From the NCBI RefSeq assembly GCF_963678635.1, contig NC_087069.1, forward strand, positions 10,501,206 through 10,561,205: a stretch of DNA of 60,000 bases. Direction: 5' to 3'. Shown here one piece after another: positions 1-10,281 of this stretch. Source of the stretch: Symsagittifera roscoffensis. Lineage: Eukaryota > Xenacoelomorpha > Acoela > Convolutidae. The stretch's first letter is position 1; each line of letters begins with the position of its first letter. The notes beneath the pieces are model-generated. The model was not told the DNA's origin and searched no databases. It worked only from the letters and a program-made list of their open reading frames with translations. Both the position numbers and the translations under genes were made by a program.

Positions 1-50
1 TTGTCTTTTGAATTATTTAGGCAATAAAAAAGTAATTCCACCTGAGAAAA

Positions 51-268
51 TGACGTCATTACACTTTAATTTTTATAGAACAGTAAAAGTTGTGGAATAT
101 TTCCACCAGAGAGATTGACGTCATTATTCATTAAATTTTATAATCTTCTAATTTTTAGAATCTACAGATTCATTCCTTGAATTTTATAAAAAGTCATTAC
201 ACATTAACATCTACATTTTCCTCAATCTTCTAAATTCTAGAAATAATCACTTAAATTTAACCAATCAG
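51..268 (+). promoter_or_regulatory. Possible promoter: two CRE palindromes and a CCAAT box
   Basis: Two perfect TGACGTCA palindromes lie at 51-58 and 116-123, each inside a similar stretch of about 40 bp that begins TTCCACC, so the site appears as a 65-bp direct repeat. CCAATCAG follows at 261-268. TGACGTCA is the consensus for CREB/ATF bZIP factors and CCAATCAG for NF-Y. The cluster ends about 250 bp before the first ATG of the next reading frame on the same strand. Regulatory use is inferred from position and consensus only. Confidence 0.4.
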
Positions 269-514
269 AATTTCAGAACTAACTCTAAGGTGATGACGTT
301 GATGAAAAAAAATTGTGGATTTTAGTTATTTTGCTAGTTTTTTAAATTAAAAAAAGAAGATACGCAACCAGGGTTGTAATTAATAGGAATAGTTTTCAAT
401 GAAATTCTTCCCTTTTGAAAAATCTTAGCCAACAAAAAATTCTTGTTTCACAAAATCCATTATAAACAATTAAAGTTAATCAAGTGTTGCAAAGTTTTTG
501 GAGTTCAGTTTTTT

Positions 515-1183
515 ATGAGAAGTTCAGCAAAATCTACAGGTGAAAAAACATATATTTCATTTCATTTGAAAATCTCCCACAGTTCAGTTCATTTTACCGA
601 CATGAGAAAAATTTTTAGAAGAAACGGAAATCTATCTCAAATTTTGAAACCAATCATAGTAGAACGAGCGAGTTACTGCATCCAGTTTGAAATTGTCACC
701 GAAACTGTCAAGATTCTCAAACTTTTTAAAATGTCCCAAGCTAGTGAGCAAATTATCATAGATCTTTCGGAATGGAGAGAACTCGAGAGTAGAAGAGTTA
801 GGGAATTTGGAAAAGAATCGGCTATGTCTAAGTCACCTTCGAGAAGAAAAAAGTACGGGTTTTCATATGATTCAAATGAAAAATATTTTGATGAAGTTGT
901 GGATCTGGGATACGGAAATAGTTTTCATTTGCTTACAAGTGAACATTTACTACAAATGACTATTTTTGAAAAAATGGTTGAATTTGACATCTTCTACAGA
1001 GATCCGAAGAAGTGTTTCAGTCCCTTAAGAATTTCCCTACATGATTGGCGAAAAATTGAAACAATTCGTGATAGAAAGTACAGGAAAGAAAAATTGAAGG
1101 TTCAACAGGATAACTTAGCTCTGTTTAGAAGGAAACGTGGTGTGGCACATGAAGAAGAAAGTGACAAGGAACTCGAAAATTAA
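515..1183 (+). CDS. Hypothetical protein, possible two PC4-like repeats
   Basis: An open frame of 222 codons from the first in-frame ATG at 515; the frame is open further upstream (from about 443) without an ATG. I do not recognise it by sequence. Two segments look like repeats of each other: beta-rich sequence ending in IIIDLSEWRELESRR near the middle, and in LRISLHDWRKIETIRD near the C-terminus. Strands followed by an aliphatic-x-W amphipathic helix resemble the PC4/p15 single-strand-DNA-binding fold, but this is pattern recognition, not a proven match. The C-terminal 35 residues are basic then acidic. AATAAA at 1257-1262, 74 bp past the stop, fits a polyadenylation signal. Neighbouring frames at 2.1 and 3.2 kb look like the same family. 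An upstream intron or exon cannot be excluded. Confidence 0.5.
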   Translation: MRSSAKSTGEKTYISFHLKISHSSVHFTDMRKIFRRNGNLSQILKPIIVERASYCIQFEIVTETVKILKLFKMSQASEQIIIDLSEWRELESRRVREFGKESAMSKSPSRRKKYGFSYDSNEKYFDEVVDLGYGNSFHLLTSEHLLQMTIFEKMVEFDIFYRDPKKCFSPLRISLHDWRKIETIRDRKYRKEKLKVQQDNLALFRRKRGVAHEEESDKELEN

Positions 1184-1256
1184 CTCATTTTTTGATTTTT
1201 TACACATTTTTTCAAGTTTCCCATTGAATTGTAAATTGGTTTTTTTTTATCATTTG

Positions 1257-1262
1257 AATAAA
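1257..1262 (+). terminator. Polyadenylation signal AATAAA
   Basis: Canonical AATAAA about 75 bp after the stop codon of the 515-1183 frame. The spacing fits a short 3' UTR. The following T- and G-containing sequence could serve as the downstream element, but the cleavage site is not determined. Confidence 0.45.
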
Positions 1263-1337
1263 GTGCTCCTGAACCAAAGCTTTGTTTTTAAAGATTTATC
1301 AATGTAAACTTTGAAGAGCACATTTGAAAACAATTGA

Positions 1338-1931
1338 TTATTTTATCACAAAGCTTACATAATCACTATGCTCAGAACCATGACAATCAATAAAGCAATC
1401 AATAATCTTGAACAAATCAGGTTCATATTTTGAGTTTTGAATTTTTCGAATTCTTTCCAGAAACGCTGAACCAAGAGTTTGTGTGGAAGCCAGTTTTTGG
1501 TTGGAACATAAATAATGTCTCCTGAATTTTTTCCGAATTAGTCGTTTCTTTGCAATACTAGGCATCTTTTCGGCTCCTCTCCATCGTAAGTTATGTTGAA
1601 CAGCTCGTCTAAGCTGATTGAACACTTCTCCGCTTGATGTAACAATACTTGAATAGAATCTGTGCTTGAACAAAGTGTAAAGACATTCAATTTCTTGATA
1701 TATGTATACATGTTTATCTAATCTCTGAAAAATTTGGCTAAGAGATATTCCTATTAAAACCAAATGGAACTTACAATTTTCCAAAGAACATAAAGAGTTG
1801 TGGGTAGAGACACAATAATCCTGTGTTACTATGTATTTTTCGTAAAAATCACTGGAAACGGAAATAAATAGTGAATTTTTACAAAAATCTGAATAAAAGC
1901 TGGGAAGAGCTTGACACATAGCAGCAGCCAT
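1338..1931 (-). CDS. Hypothetical protein A (197 aa)
   Basis: A 197-codon minus-strand frame starting at an ATG at 1931. The start is supported by TATATAAA at 1964-1971, about 33-40 bp upstream. No known domain is recognised. The protein is rich in Cys, Phe and Leu in its first half and basic in the second (SIAKKRLIRKKFRR). A diverged paralogue on the plus strand at 51728-52159 keeps the segments around QEIECLYTL and NQKLASTQTLGS in the same frame. That conservation supports genuine coding. A GTAAGT...TTTTCAG pair inside the frame (1774-1725) would be a 50-nt intron, but removing it shifts the frame away from the part conserved in the paralogue, so the uninterrupted frame is preferred. It is divergently transcribed from the 2142-2579 frame. 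Confidence 0.55.
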   Translation of the reverse strand: MAAAMCQALPSFYSDFCKNSLFISVSSDFYEKYIVTQDYCVSTHNSLCSLENCKFHLVLIGISLSQIFQRLDKHVYIYQEIECLYTLFKHRFYSSIVTSSGEVFNQLRRAVQHNLRWRGAEKMPSIAKKRLIRKKFRRHYLCSNQKLASTQTLGSAFLERIRKIQNSKYEPDLFKIIDCFIDCHGSEHSDYVSFVIK

Positions 1932-1963
1932 TGGGAAGAATGATTTTTGCTGAGAATTGTGGA

Positions 1964-1971
1964 TTTATATA
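1964..1971 (-). promoter_or_regulatory. TATA box of hypothetical gene A
   Basis: TATATAAA on the minus strand, 33-40 bp before the ATG at 1931. If transcription starts about 30 bp downstream, the 5' UTR would be only a few bases long. Inference from consensus and position. Confidence 0.4.
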
Positions 1972-2133
1972 GGAGAAGTCATGCCTACGTGATTTCGGTA
2001 TATGTAAATTTCATACAAAACTTTCCTTATTTGATATTACCTCCATAAATGGAAATCATGATGAGTCACACATTTTACTTCAATTTTCAATTAATCTCAA
2101 AATCATTTTTCTCATTTCTGTTGATCTGATCAG

Positions 2134-2682
2134 TCTGTTCTTTGAAAAAGTACTCAAGAAATGACACTAGTCTCAATGATATTGAGTTTTCAAAAAATCA
2201 AACAAGAATTGGGAGATTTGTTTGGTTCCAAAAATCCTACAAGGGGAAATTTTATTTTGAGCCCTGCTTTCAACTATTAAAAATTAACGATTTGGGACAA
2301 TTTGAAAAGTCCCAACAAGTCTATCTTAGTGAAAAAGAAGGTGAAGAATTATCGACAATCCGGAATACTGTTATTCACGATGCTGAAAACCTTGGACTCG
2401 TACCTATATATGAAGCCAAACCTGGCAAAGAATCAACTATGGATCAGGAGCTGGAGATCTGTAATAGAGTATATGAAATAGCAACATACAACATGAGGAA
2501 GGTGTGTCACAATCAAGAAGTACAGTGTGAACAAGCCACCCTACATTCAGATTCGACTCTTTACTGCAAAAGAGAATGAAGCAATGAAACAAGTTCCCTA
2601 TGTCAACTATACTTTGAACGAATTCAAAGAACTGTCCCAAATTTTGGGAGACTTTTTGTTTAATGATAATTGTAAGCCTCAT
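2134..2682 (+). pseudogene. Hypothetical protein B, PC4-like, no ATG and a frame break
   Basis: An open stretch (about 2142-2579) with no ATG near its start. CTGATCAG at 2126-2133 could be a splice acceptor, making this an internal or last exon. The section QVYLSEKEGEELSTIRNTV resembles the last strand and helix of a PC4-like fold. Three tandem minus-strand copies at 49.8-51.5 kb share STIRNTVI and GKES.MDQE. In those copies the similarity continues in another frame (CVTI.KY.VN, AKENE.MKQV), and the same motif is readable here in the +1 frame after about 2490, up to about 2680. The frame change is therefore shared by all copies: either an unrecognised intron or an old frameshift. Function unknown. 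Confidence 0.4.
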
Positions 2683-3179
2683 TAATGCTTTGTGATGTTT
2701 TGTATGTTGGTTAATTGAAAAATTGTTGGTTCAAAACTATCTTTTGTCACTGAAGTTCACGTTTAGAGCTGGGATATCTGAGGAAAAGTCAGACAAAATA
2801 TGAAAATTTAATCAAAATTGACATAAAGCTCTATCGAATCATCAATAGATTTTCCACTATTTGTTTAGGAAATTACAGAAAAATTTATTTAATTAATGTT
2901 TTCATCAAAAGTTGAGTAAAAGTTGTCTTATACGAACAACATTACAAACAAAATGTATAGTTAGTTGTAACATTATCATTATTTTTCGAAATTCTGAATT
3001 TCATTGGTTGTTTTCAATTGCCTTAATTTGAGGTTTTGATTGGCTACATGAATTAACTTAAAAATAACCAGTCTCTAAAAAAGGGAAATACACTTTATGT
3101 TGATTGCAAACTAAGTAAAAAATGGTTCAACAATTCGAGTTTTTTCTTTCAGTATTCTTTGTTAATTTCAGTAAGAAAT

Positions 3180-3734
3180 ATGTTTCTATCAAAAGCGTTT
3201 TCAATGTCTGAAATGAACATTTATCAGACTTTAAGGTTGAACTACTACAAAAAACAAAAAGAGTGGTGGACAGATGACGTCGATGGAGATCGTATTAGTT
3301 TTAACTTGTATAGAAACACAGAAAGTTCAATAATTCTGTTAAAAAGATGGAGAGGAGATTTCAGAAAAGAAGAGTACTGCCAGATTTATCAACAATGTTT
3401 TTATTTAGAAGAACTAACTCAAATTGAGTGGTCGATCAGTAAAAAACAAAAGAATGGAAGATTCTATGAAACAAATATTGAAAATAAGGAACATCATTTC
3501 GATTAATGTTTTGAATTTGATGCAAATGTAAAATCTAGAGTTGCCAGATTATCTTTTAATCGACTATCCAAATTTAAAAAACTTCCGGTTGTTTTTATTA
3601 CAATATACAAGAAAGAAAACAACAAAAATGTATATTTCGGTAATTTCTCTTTTCACTGGTTAGAAATAGAACAAATCGAAAAAATTTTGATTGAAATTTC
3701 AAAATTTGAATTCAGCATCGAAAAAACAATATAA
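3180..3734 (+). pseudogene. PC4-like two-repeat protein with an in-frame TAA
   Basis: Starts at ATG 3180 (or 3207, giving MSEMN) and reads to TAA at 3504-3506. The same frame then continues open for 75 more codons to TAA at 3732-3734. Both halves look like the same module: RISFNLYRN...FYLEELTQIEWSI before the stop and ARLSFNRLSKF...FHWLEIEQIEKIL after it. The symmetry suggests that one two-repeat protein was cut by a single stop mutation, or that the stop lies in an unseen intron. The fold resembles PC4/p15 only in pattern. TTTTCTTTCAG at 3142-3152 is a possible upstream splice acceptor. Confidence 0.4.
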
Positions 3735-3888
3735 ACCAGACAAGAAATCTCATTTATCTCTCTAAGGTATCAAATTTTGTATCTTAGTTATGTTAGAACA
3801 ATTAAATTAAATTGATTGATTGGGAAGTTTCATAAACATAGTTTTGTTCTGATCTACAAGGTATTTTAAAATCTGTGAATACTTCATT

Positions 3889-4107
3889 CTGATTGGTTAT
3901 TATCACAAATACTACCTGTGAAGAAACCCTTGATATCTACAAACGATATCAAAACTGTTGAAAAACTCATGAGAAGTAGAAATCAGTTTCGATTGGTTGA
4001 CATAAACTTTATTAAAAATTCCATGACCATTGAAGCTCGATTCTGATTGGTTGGTATCAGAAAAAATTAAAAATTTCCTTAAAATGAATGCTCGTTTCTG
4101 ATTGGTT
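3889..4107. promoter_or_regulatory. Cluster of four CCAAT boxes (NF-Y type)
   Basis: CTGATTGGTT, the complement of the NF-Y core CCAATCAG, occurs at 3889-3898, 4043-4052 and 4098-4107; a one-base variant (TCGATTGGTT) is at 3989-3998. The last two sit in a 55-bp direct repeat that also shares GCTCG before the box. The cluster ends about 220 bp before the ATG of the zinc-finger frame at 4329. Regulatory use is inferred. Confidence 0.45.
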
Positions 4108-4328
4108 GATAGCAAATTTTTGAAAACTCCATGGTTAGATTGGATGATTTTCATTTCAGCTAGGCTAAATAGCGTATCTATTCTGATTTTCTTTCACGTC
4201 AAAAACAATTGTTCAAGAAATTTGCTGTTTTTATTCGCTTTTACTCATTTTTTGAGCCTATTCAACTCACCTTGTCTAAAAATTTGGTACATTTTAATTC
4301 TCCCATTTAATTTTTCATTACTATTGAG

Positions 4329-4724
4329 ATGCCTTCACTCAATAGAAACAAAATAATTGCATGTCTTGAATGTGGAAGAGAATACACATATAAAGATGCA
4401 TCAAGACATCGTAGAACATGTGGTGTTTTGAAGTGTTCTAACTGTAATTTTTATACTTATAGCAGCGAGGAACTTACTAATCATATCAAGATGAAGCAGT
4501 GTCAATATAATGTTAAAATATGTGCTCGGCAGTCTCAAAAAACACTCTATACACTATACACTATATTTGAAAAATTTTTAGTAAAAAATGTACAGTTTTT
4601 TGTCATTGTTCTTGTTCTGTCATACTCAAAGGTTCTGATTGATGGTAAAACCAGCAACAATCGAGTTCAAATTGTCGTGAAATTTTCGACGGAGATCAAT
4701 CCGAAAATCTCTAAACTACAGTAA
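4329..4724 (+). CDS. Small zinc-finger protein (two C2HC-type fingers)
   Basis: Begins at a true ATG at 4329. The first 60 residues hold two Cys/His units: CLECGREYTYKDASRHRRTC and CSNCNFYTYSSEELTNHIK followed by MKQC. Each has C-x2-C, then H and a final C (or H-x-C), as in C2H2/C2HC fingers that bind DNA, RNA or protein. After about residue 70 the composition changes to hydrophobic and looks non-coding, so the real coding sequence may end or splice near 4540. AATAAA at 4826-4831 is a possible polyadenylation signal. The four CCAAT boxes upstream fit a promoter. The target is unknown. Confidence 0.5.
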   Translation: MPSLNRNKIIACLECGREYTYKDASRHRRTCGVLKCSNCNFYTYSSEELTNHIKMKQCQYNVKICARQSQKTLYTLYTIFEKFLVKNVQFFVIVLVLSYSKVLIDGKTSNNRVQIVVKFSTEINPKISKLQ

Positions 4725-4825
4725 AAACTCCATTGGTTGCAAGCTTGCGGAGATTTTGTTGCGATAAATTTGTAGTAAAAGCGAATTACATACGCTAATG
4801 AGTGCTTCAAAATTTGTTGAAATAC

Positions 4826-4831
4826 AATAAA
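4826..4831 (+). terminator. Polyadenylation signal AATAAA
   Basis: AATAAA 102 bp after the stop of the zinc-finger frame. It is the first canonical hexamer downstream on that strand. Confidence 0.35.
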
Positions 4832-6010
4832 AAACTGGATATTTATAAAACATCGATAAATTGAAAGGTTTTGCCTAGTAATCAATTTAAAGTTTTCCTT
4901 GCTTAGTGGTTGTAAAAGTAATCGTAGAGTAGTGCGTAGCAGATATTGGGGATTGATTTACTAAGAATTATGGTTTTTTTTTCGCTTTTTTTTCTACATT
5001 TCAGAAAAGAAATTGATAAATGACCTGGAAAAAATGTATATTTTGCTAAACTTTGAAAGTTTCAAGATAATGATATACATCATTCTCAACCCAAAATTTA
5101 CTTCAAAATAGAAATTCAGAGTTGAAACAGCAATATAAAATTATCAAATAGAGAAAATCCTTTAAAGCTTTTTAGTAAAGGATTTATGGTATTAATTCAG
5201 CTTCGGATTGTTGAACGATCGTTGAAACGATACATTTTTCCATCAAAAGTTCAATTTTCAAGTAATTTTTGTTCAAATTGGATTAACTTGATAGATAGAA
5301 GTTGAAGCAGAAGAGAGAAAAAGCTAAAATGAGATAGAAATTCAATTTATTCCTTAGGAGATTTTAGATAATTTTACTAAAATTTAGCTTAAAAAGTATA
5401 TCTTGAGAAAAAATCCGACATAAAAATTCTCAAAGTCTTATATTTATGCGTAATTCGTTAGAAAAGTTTGTTATCCTTTGATATATAAGGTAACTTTTTA
5501 CGAAAAATCATATGTTTTGAGGATAGTTTTTGTAAAGTAAACTCAATCCGACATCTTTTGGAAGAAGATACTTGAAGCATAAAGCAAAAACAGCTTTCAA
5601 GATCTACATTTCATTATTTTTTTTAACTATATAGAGTTTTCTTTTGCTTAATAAAAATCCGAAAATTACACAATGGTTCCAGTTTGCACCTTGATTTCCT
5701 TTGCTAAATCAATTTTTTGAGACGCGCTCTTTTAGAAGTTTTTAGATAATGTAGATGTTAGGAACTAGGTTCCCTTGCGTATTTCCGGAGGTTTTCAGAA
5801 TATAACTAATAGAGCTGCTCCTAATTTGTTCTTAAATTGTAAAAATACATTTATGTTCTCCTTTTTACATGTTTTTTTTAATGTTTTAACCAGCACCGAT
5901 TCTTTCTCACTTCGATATTTTTGAGGAGATTTACCTTTTAAATAAGAAAAAAAAGCTATTTAATATTTATTTTGCAAAAAAATCCATAGCTATTGACCAA
6001 AAAAATCTAA
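4832..6010. other. No gene seen
   Basis: AT-rich sequence with no frame of useful length, no RNA gene and no clear repeat. It ends where the 314-bp satellite begins. Confidence 0.6.
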
Positions 6011-7219
6011 TTTTGCTGAAATAATTTACTGTACCGCCTATCAAGGGAACCTTGAGGAAGACATTTACAATTTTTATCGTAATAATCAGACGGTTTCAAT
6101 TCCAATTTAATCTTTACCAGCAAATTGTTTATTCAATTGATACTATTTTCCTCCTAAATTCTCCAGTTCTGACTAAATTTTCTTGCAAAGTGTGTTCAAT
6201 AGCGAAAACATGCATTAAGCAGAAAGCAGGAATAACCTTAAAACATAGAGCATTTCTACAGAAAATCATGAAAAACTGACTACTTTTCCAGAAAAGTGAT
6301 AGATATTTATCCCAAAAGTAGTATTTTTGCATAAATAGTTTACTGTAGCACCTAACAAGGGAAACTTGAGGAAGACATTTACAATTTTTATCAAAGTAAT
6401 CAGACGGTATCAGTTCTAATTTCATCTTTGCCAGCAAATTGTTTGTTCAATTGATACTATTGTCCTCCTAAAATCTCCAGTTCTGACTAAATTTTCTTGC
6501 AAAATGTGTTCAATAGCGAAAACATGCATTAAGCAGAAAGCAGGAATAACCTTAAAACATAGAGCATTTCTACAGAAAATCATGAAAAAATGACTACTTT
6601 TCCAAAAAAGTGATAGATATTCAACCCAAAAGTAGTATTTTTGTTTAAATAGTTTACTGTAGCACCTAACAAGGGAAACTTTAGGAAGACATTTACAATT
6701 TATATCATAGTAATCAGACGGTATCAGTTCTAATTTCATCTTTGCCAGCAAATTGTTCGTTCAATTGATACTATTTTCCTCCTAAATTCTCCAGTTCTGA
6801 CTAAATTTTCTTGCAAAATGTGTTCAATAGCGAAAACATGCATTAAGCAGAAAGCAGGAATAACCTTAAAACATAGAGCATTTCTACAGAAAATCATGAA
6901 AAAATGACTATTTTTCCAGAAAAATGATAGATATTTATCCCAAAAATTGTATTTTTGCTTAAATAGTTTACTGTAGCACCTAACAAGGGAAACTTGAGGC
7001 AGACATTTACAATTTTTATCATGATAATCAGACGGTATCAGTTCTAATTTCATCTCTGCTAGAAAATTGTTCGTTCGATTGATACTATTTTCTCCCTAAA
7101 TTCTCCAGTTCTGACTAAATTTTCTTGCAAAGTGTGTTAAATAGCGGAATCGTGTATTAAGCAGAAAAGAAGAATAACCTTTAAGAATAGACCATTTCTA
7201 CGGAAAATTGTGAAATTAT
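6011..7219. repeat. 314-bp tandem satellite, about 3.8 copies
   Basis: The phrase CAAGGGAA starts at 6042, 6356, 6670 and 6984, exactly 314 bp apart each time. The first three units are nearly identical; the fourth diverges and fades out around 7219. Minus-strand frames of 102-109 codons run through three units (6129-6437, 6422-6751, 6736-7053) and overlap each other. Since 314 is not a multiple of three, these frames restart in every unit and are probably by-products of the repeat. No known domain is visible in them. Confidence 0.9.
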
Positions 7220-7904
7220 GTTGCAGAAGCAACAGAGAGATAATCATCAGTTATGAAGAAGATTTTGTTGAATTTGAGCAAATATCGAATAAATTTTTAA
7301 GAAAAATTTATCTCGTTTTTAGTCAATTTTAGCTGTTAACTGATCATTTTTCATCATTGATCTGAAATTCTGTACTATTAATGTGAATAACTTCTCTGAA
7401 TTTGTAATTTTTGTACAAATTTGGGTTAATCATTGAGCAAAAATCTAGAAATTTTATGGAATATTGCTCTTAATGTTCATTTGTATTGAGAGTCCTATTT
7501 CAATTCTCCCTGAATTGGACAAAAAATTAGTTAAATATCCAATTAAAAGGTTGTAAATGGAAAATTTTTGATAAATTTGAATAATTTTTATTTTATTTTC
7601 TTAAAAATTACGGTTATTTTCACTATCTTTCACAAGTTTCAATTTCGATTCAGCTTTTATGAGCTTTCTTGTTAATGTTGAGAGCATTATATAACCCGCT
7701 TTGTTACTCAAATAATGCTTCAATTTATCGTATTTCAATTTTTTGTGAGAAAAATTTGGAAAATTCCATATGTCTATTCAAAGTTTTGTATCAGTGTCTC
7801 AACATGATGCCAATTGAAATACAATTTGAGGTTAATTTTAAACTGTAAACGTATTTACTTTTTATTCAATTAGATCAGAAGCAACAAAAAACTGGGTAAA
7901 ATCT
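7220..7904. other. No gene seen
   Basis: AT-rich DNA without a recognisable frame, RNA gene or repeat. Confidence 0.55.
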
Positions 7905-8075
7905 TGATATTTTTGCAGTTCTTTCCAAAAATTTGCAGTTTGTTCCAAAAACTTTGAAATTTTTGCAATTTTTTCAGAACTTGAAATTTTTCCAAAAACT
8001 TTGAAATTTTGGCAGTTTTCTCCAAAAACTTGAAATTTTTGCAATTTTTTCCGAAAACTTGAAAATTTTTTAAGG
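7905..8075. repeat. Degenerate minisatellite
   Basis: Imperfect repeats of about 27 bp built on TTCCAAAAACTTGAAATTTTTGCA occur at least six times. Two overlapping minus-strand frames here (KFQVFGKN-like) are translations of the repeat and not evidence of a gene. Confidence 0.75.
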
Positions 8076-8394
8076 TTTCAGTAGGTTTCAGCATAGTTTA
8101 AGCTAGATTGAGTACAGTTCCAAAAAAAGGATCATCTAATAAAATAGTTATTAAGTCAAATTATATCAAATCATATCGTGTTTTGAAGTTTTTTGAAAAA
8201 ATATCAATTTTTTTATAAGCATTTCCAAATTTTTGCACATCTTACCATGGAATTACCATGAACCAATAAACATATTCTCTTCATTGCACATTCTACATGT
8301 AACACTCAAGAATTACATAACGCATGCCGAGATTTTTGCGAAAAAACTAGACATTTCCACACAAAATCCAAAAAATACCGTTTTTCTTACTATT

Positions 8395-8720
8395 TTCTTA
8401 CCATCACACTGAAACCTTACCATTCCCTATCTTAATACATTGGGAAATCTATTCACTATATTTATACAAGGAATTTCTAATCCTTATACATAGGGATATC
8501 TATACACTATCTTAATACATGGGAAATCTAAACACTATCTTAAAACATGGTAAGATCGGGCGCCAAAAATTTCTCTGAAACTTACCATCTGAAACCTCGT
8601 ATCTTAATACATTGAGAAACCTATTCCCTATCCTAATACATTGGAAAATCTATAACCTATCTTAATACATAGCCTGCGGACCGGATACTCTATAGCCTAT
8701 GTTAAAACATGGGGGTCCGC
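8395..8720. repeat. Degenerate repeats of CTATCTTAATACAT
   Basis: The phrase CTATCTTAATACAT followed by GGGAAATCTA recurs at intervals of 30-40 bp, with variants. The block includes GGGCGCCAAAA and ends in ACCGGATACTCTATAG, AAAACATGGGGG and a C-run. Related sequence occurs at 55.5-55.67 kb, so this is probably part of one dispersed element. Confidence 0.6.
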
Positions 8721-9307
8721 ACCCACCCCCCCCCCTGATCGCCTCACACATATACTACTAATACTATTCATGTGACCTTTCATGCAATTTTCTGTACGTA
8801 TGGAATTGCATGGAGAGTGTATGACTAGCATTTTTCCATATATGGAAATTGTATGACTAGCACTTTTGGTCAACCCGAGAAAGCCGAAATTGTTTTTTTG
8901 GGGTTACAATTTTAAAATGATACATTACGAGGCCCAACTGTGCATTTTGTGCATTGTAAGCGGATTCCGCAACAAGAATGCTCCCTTTGTTCTTCTTTTG
9001 TTCTTTACTTTCCTTGTTTCGACGAAATTTTCTCATGTTTAAAGACTTGTCTCTGGAATCCAGGAACATACAGACACAAAATTGTGCTCCTATCCAGTGC
9101 ACAGTTTGGCCTCGTAATGTAAATTTTGATTCTTGAGCGCAAAAAATTAAAAAGCAGTGGGTGGATAGGGAAAAAAGCTGTGGGTGGATAGGGAAAAAAG
9201 CCCACATTGTACAAGTGTTTTATTTCACTTCCTTGTCGCAAGGACTGAAATTTTTGCAAAAAAAATTAGGACAACCCAAAAAATTAGGACAACACAATGA
9301 AGAAAGA

Positions 9308-9739
9308 TTAGGAAATTAAACGACAAGCAAATTTGACGTCTCCAATAAAATGCAAGTCTAGTATTTTGGACAAAAAGTAAAGGGCAAACAAAAGTTTTAA
9401 TGCTTGAAACAAATTTTCACAAATATAAAAAGAGTTTATAATCCCTTTGCATACCAAAATATTTATTATGAATGATTTATAAAACGTTAATCCATATTAC
9501 ATAAAAACTATTCTGAAATGCATAAATTATACAATTGCCACATGTGAAAAACGGATCCCCATTTAAGAAAGCTCGAACGAAAGTTAGCTGTAGTCAGCGA
9601 AAGTTAATTGGTCTTTTACAAATTTCACACACGTTAACAATACAGTTGCGTCTAATTTCCCATATTTTATTAGTTTTGCATCGACGTCTAAAATCTTTTT
9701 TTTGGTCACGTCTAATTTGATTTTCGTCTAATTTCCTAA
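9308..9739. mobile_element. Inverted-repeat element (MITE) with GACG motifs
   Basis: Bounded by TTAGGAAATTAAACGACAAG on the left and CGTCTAATTTCCTAA on the right, inverted copies of each other over about 29 bp with a few mismatches. Length 432 bp and no coding capacity. A TA-type target duplication is possible (TTA/TAA at the ends) but not decisive. The palindrome partner lies at about 24957-25390. A related fragment (GTCGTCTAATTTGCTTGTCG) occurs near 56910. Confidence 0.55.
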
Positions 9740-9750
9740 GAGACGGGTCA

Positions 9751-9936
9751 GCTCTTTTTCCTTTTTCCCCCACCTCACACGAGCATCAATTTTATTATGT
9801 AACGAGTGGTTTTACAAGGTTAATTATGAAGACCAAATATGTTTGGCACATCCTAATTAGTCCGTATGCCAATTTTGATAACAATCGAATAATGTGAACA
9901 AATTTTTCATTTGTAAAATTTTACAGGTGGGGGGAG
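9751..9936. mobile_element. G-run MITE (GGCTCTTTTTCC family), abutting a second copy
   Basis: Begins GCTCTTTTTCC, then a C-run and ACCTCAC, and ends ACAGGTGGGGGGAGG, directly against the next copy. Its interior (AACGAGTGGTTTTACAAGG and so on) is the inverse of the interior of the 9937-10140 copy, so two copies lie head to head. No coding capacity. Confidence 0.55.
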
Positions 9937-10140
9937 GGCTCTTTTTCCTTCCCCCCCCCCCATCAGCAAATTTTTTCATTTGAAGTTACTGTTCACTTTG
10001 TCCGATTGTCATGAAAATTGGCAGGTAGGTTAATTAGGCCATGACAAACATATTTGGTCCCCATAATTAACCTTGTAAGACCGCTCGTTAGACCATAAAA
10101 TTCATGTTTGAGTGAGGTGGGGGGAAAAGGAAAAAGAGCC
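9937..10140. mobile_element. G-run MITE (GGCTCTTTTTCC family)
   Basis: A 204-bp element from GGCTCTTTTTCCTTCCCC to GGGGAAAAGGAAAAAGAGCC. The ends are inverted repeats containing G/C runs. It is related in sequence to the 11617-11827 element, which has a clear target duplication. Confidence 0.6.
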
Positions 10141-10185
10141 GGGGAAAGGTAAAAGAACCGACGGGTCTGATCTAGACAGTGAATT

Positions 10186-10281
10186 GGATCTACTTAACAA
10201 TCCCCCCCCCTTTCAAGATAGGGCGTGGGGATTCTTTAGTAGGTACAATAGGGGGGGGGGGGGAGATTTTTAAGTAGATCC
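10186..10281. mobile_element. 96-bp MITE with 8-bp target-site duplication
   Basis: The ends GGATCTACTTAA and TTAAGTAGATCC are perfect inverted repeats, and the interior carries C- and G-runs. It is flanked by AGTGAATT at 10178-10185 and again at 10282-10289, a perfect 8-bp direct repeat as made by hAT-type transposition. Too short to code for anything. The palindrome partner is near 24400-24495. Confidence 0.75.

Noticed and set aside
443-514. N-terminal 24 codons of the frame opening at 443
   Set aside because: The frame opens with TTG, not ATG; the first ATG is at 515. The same caution applies to the frames opening at 2142, 3159 and 53730.
1725-1774. 50-nt GT-AG intron inside gene A
   Set aside because: Removing it would shift the frame away from the part conserved in the 51.8-kb paralogue.
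6011-7219. CRISPR array
   Set aside because: The repeats are contiguous 314-bp units without spacers, in a eukaryotic context.
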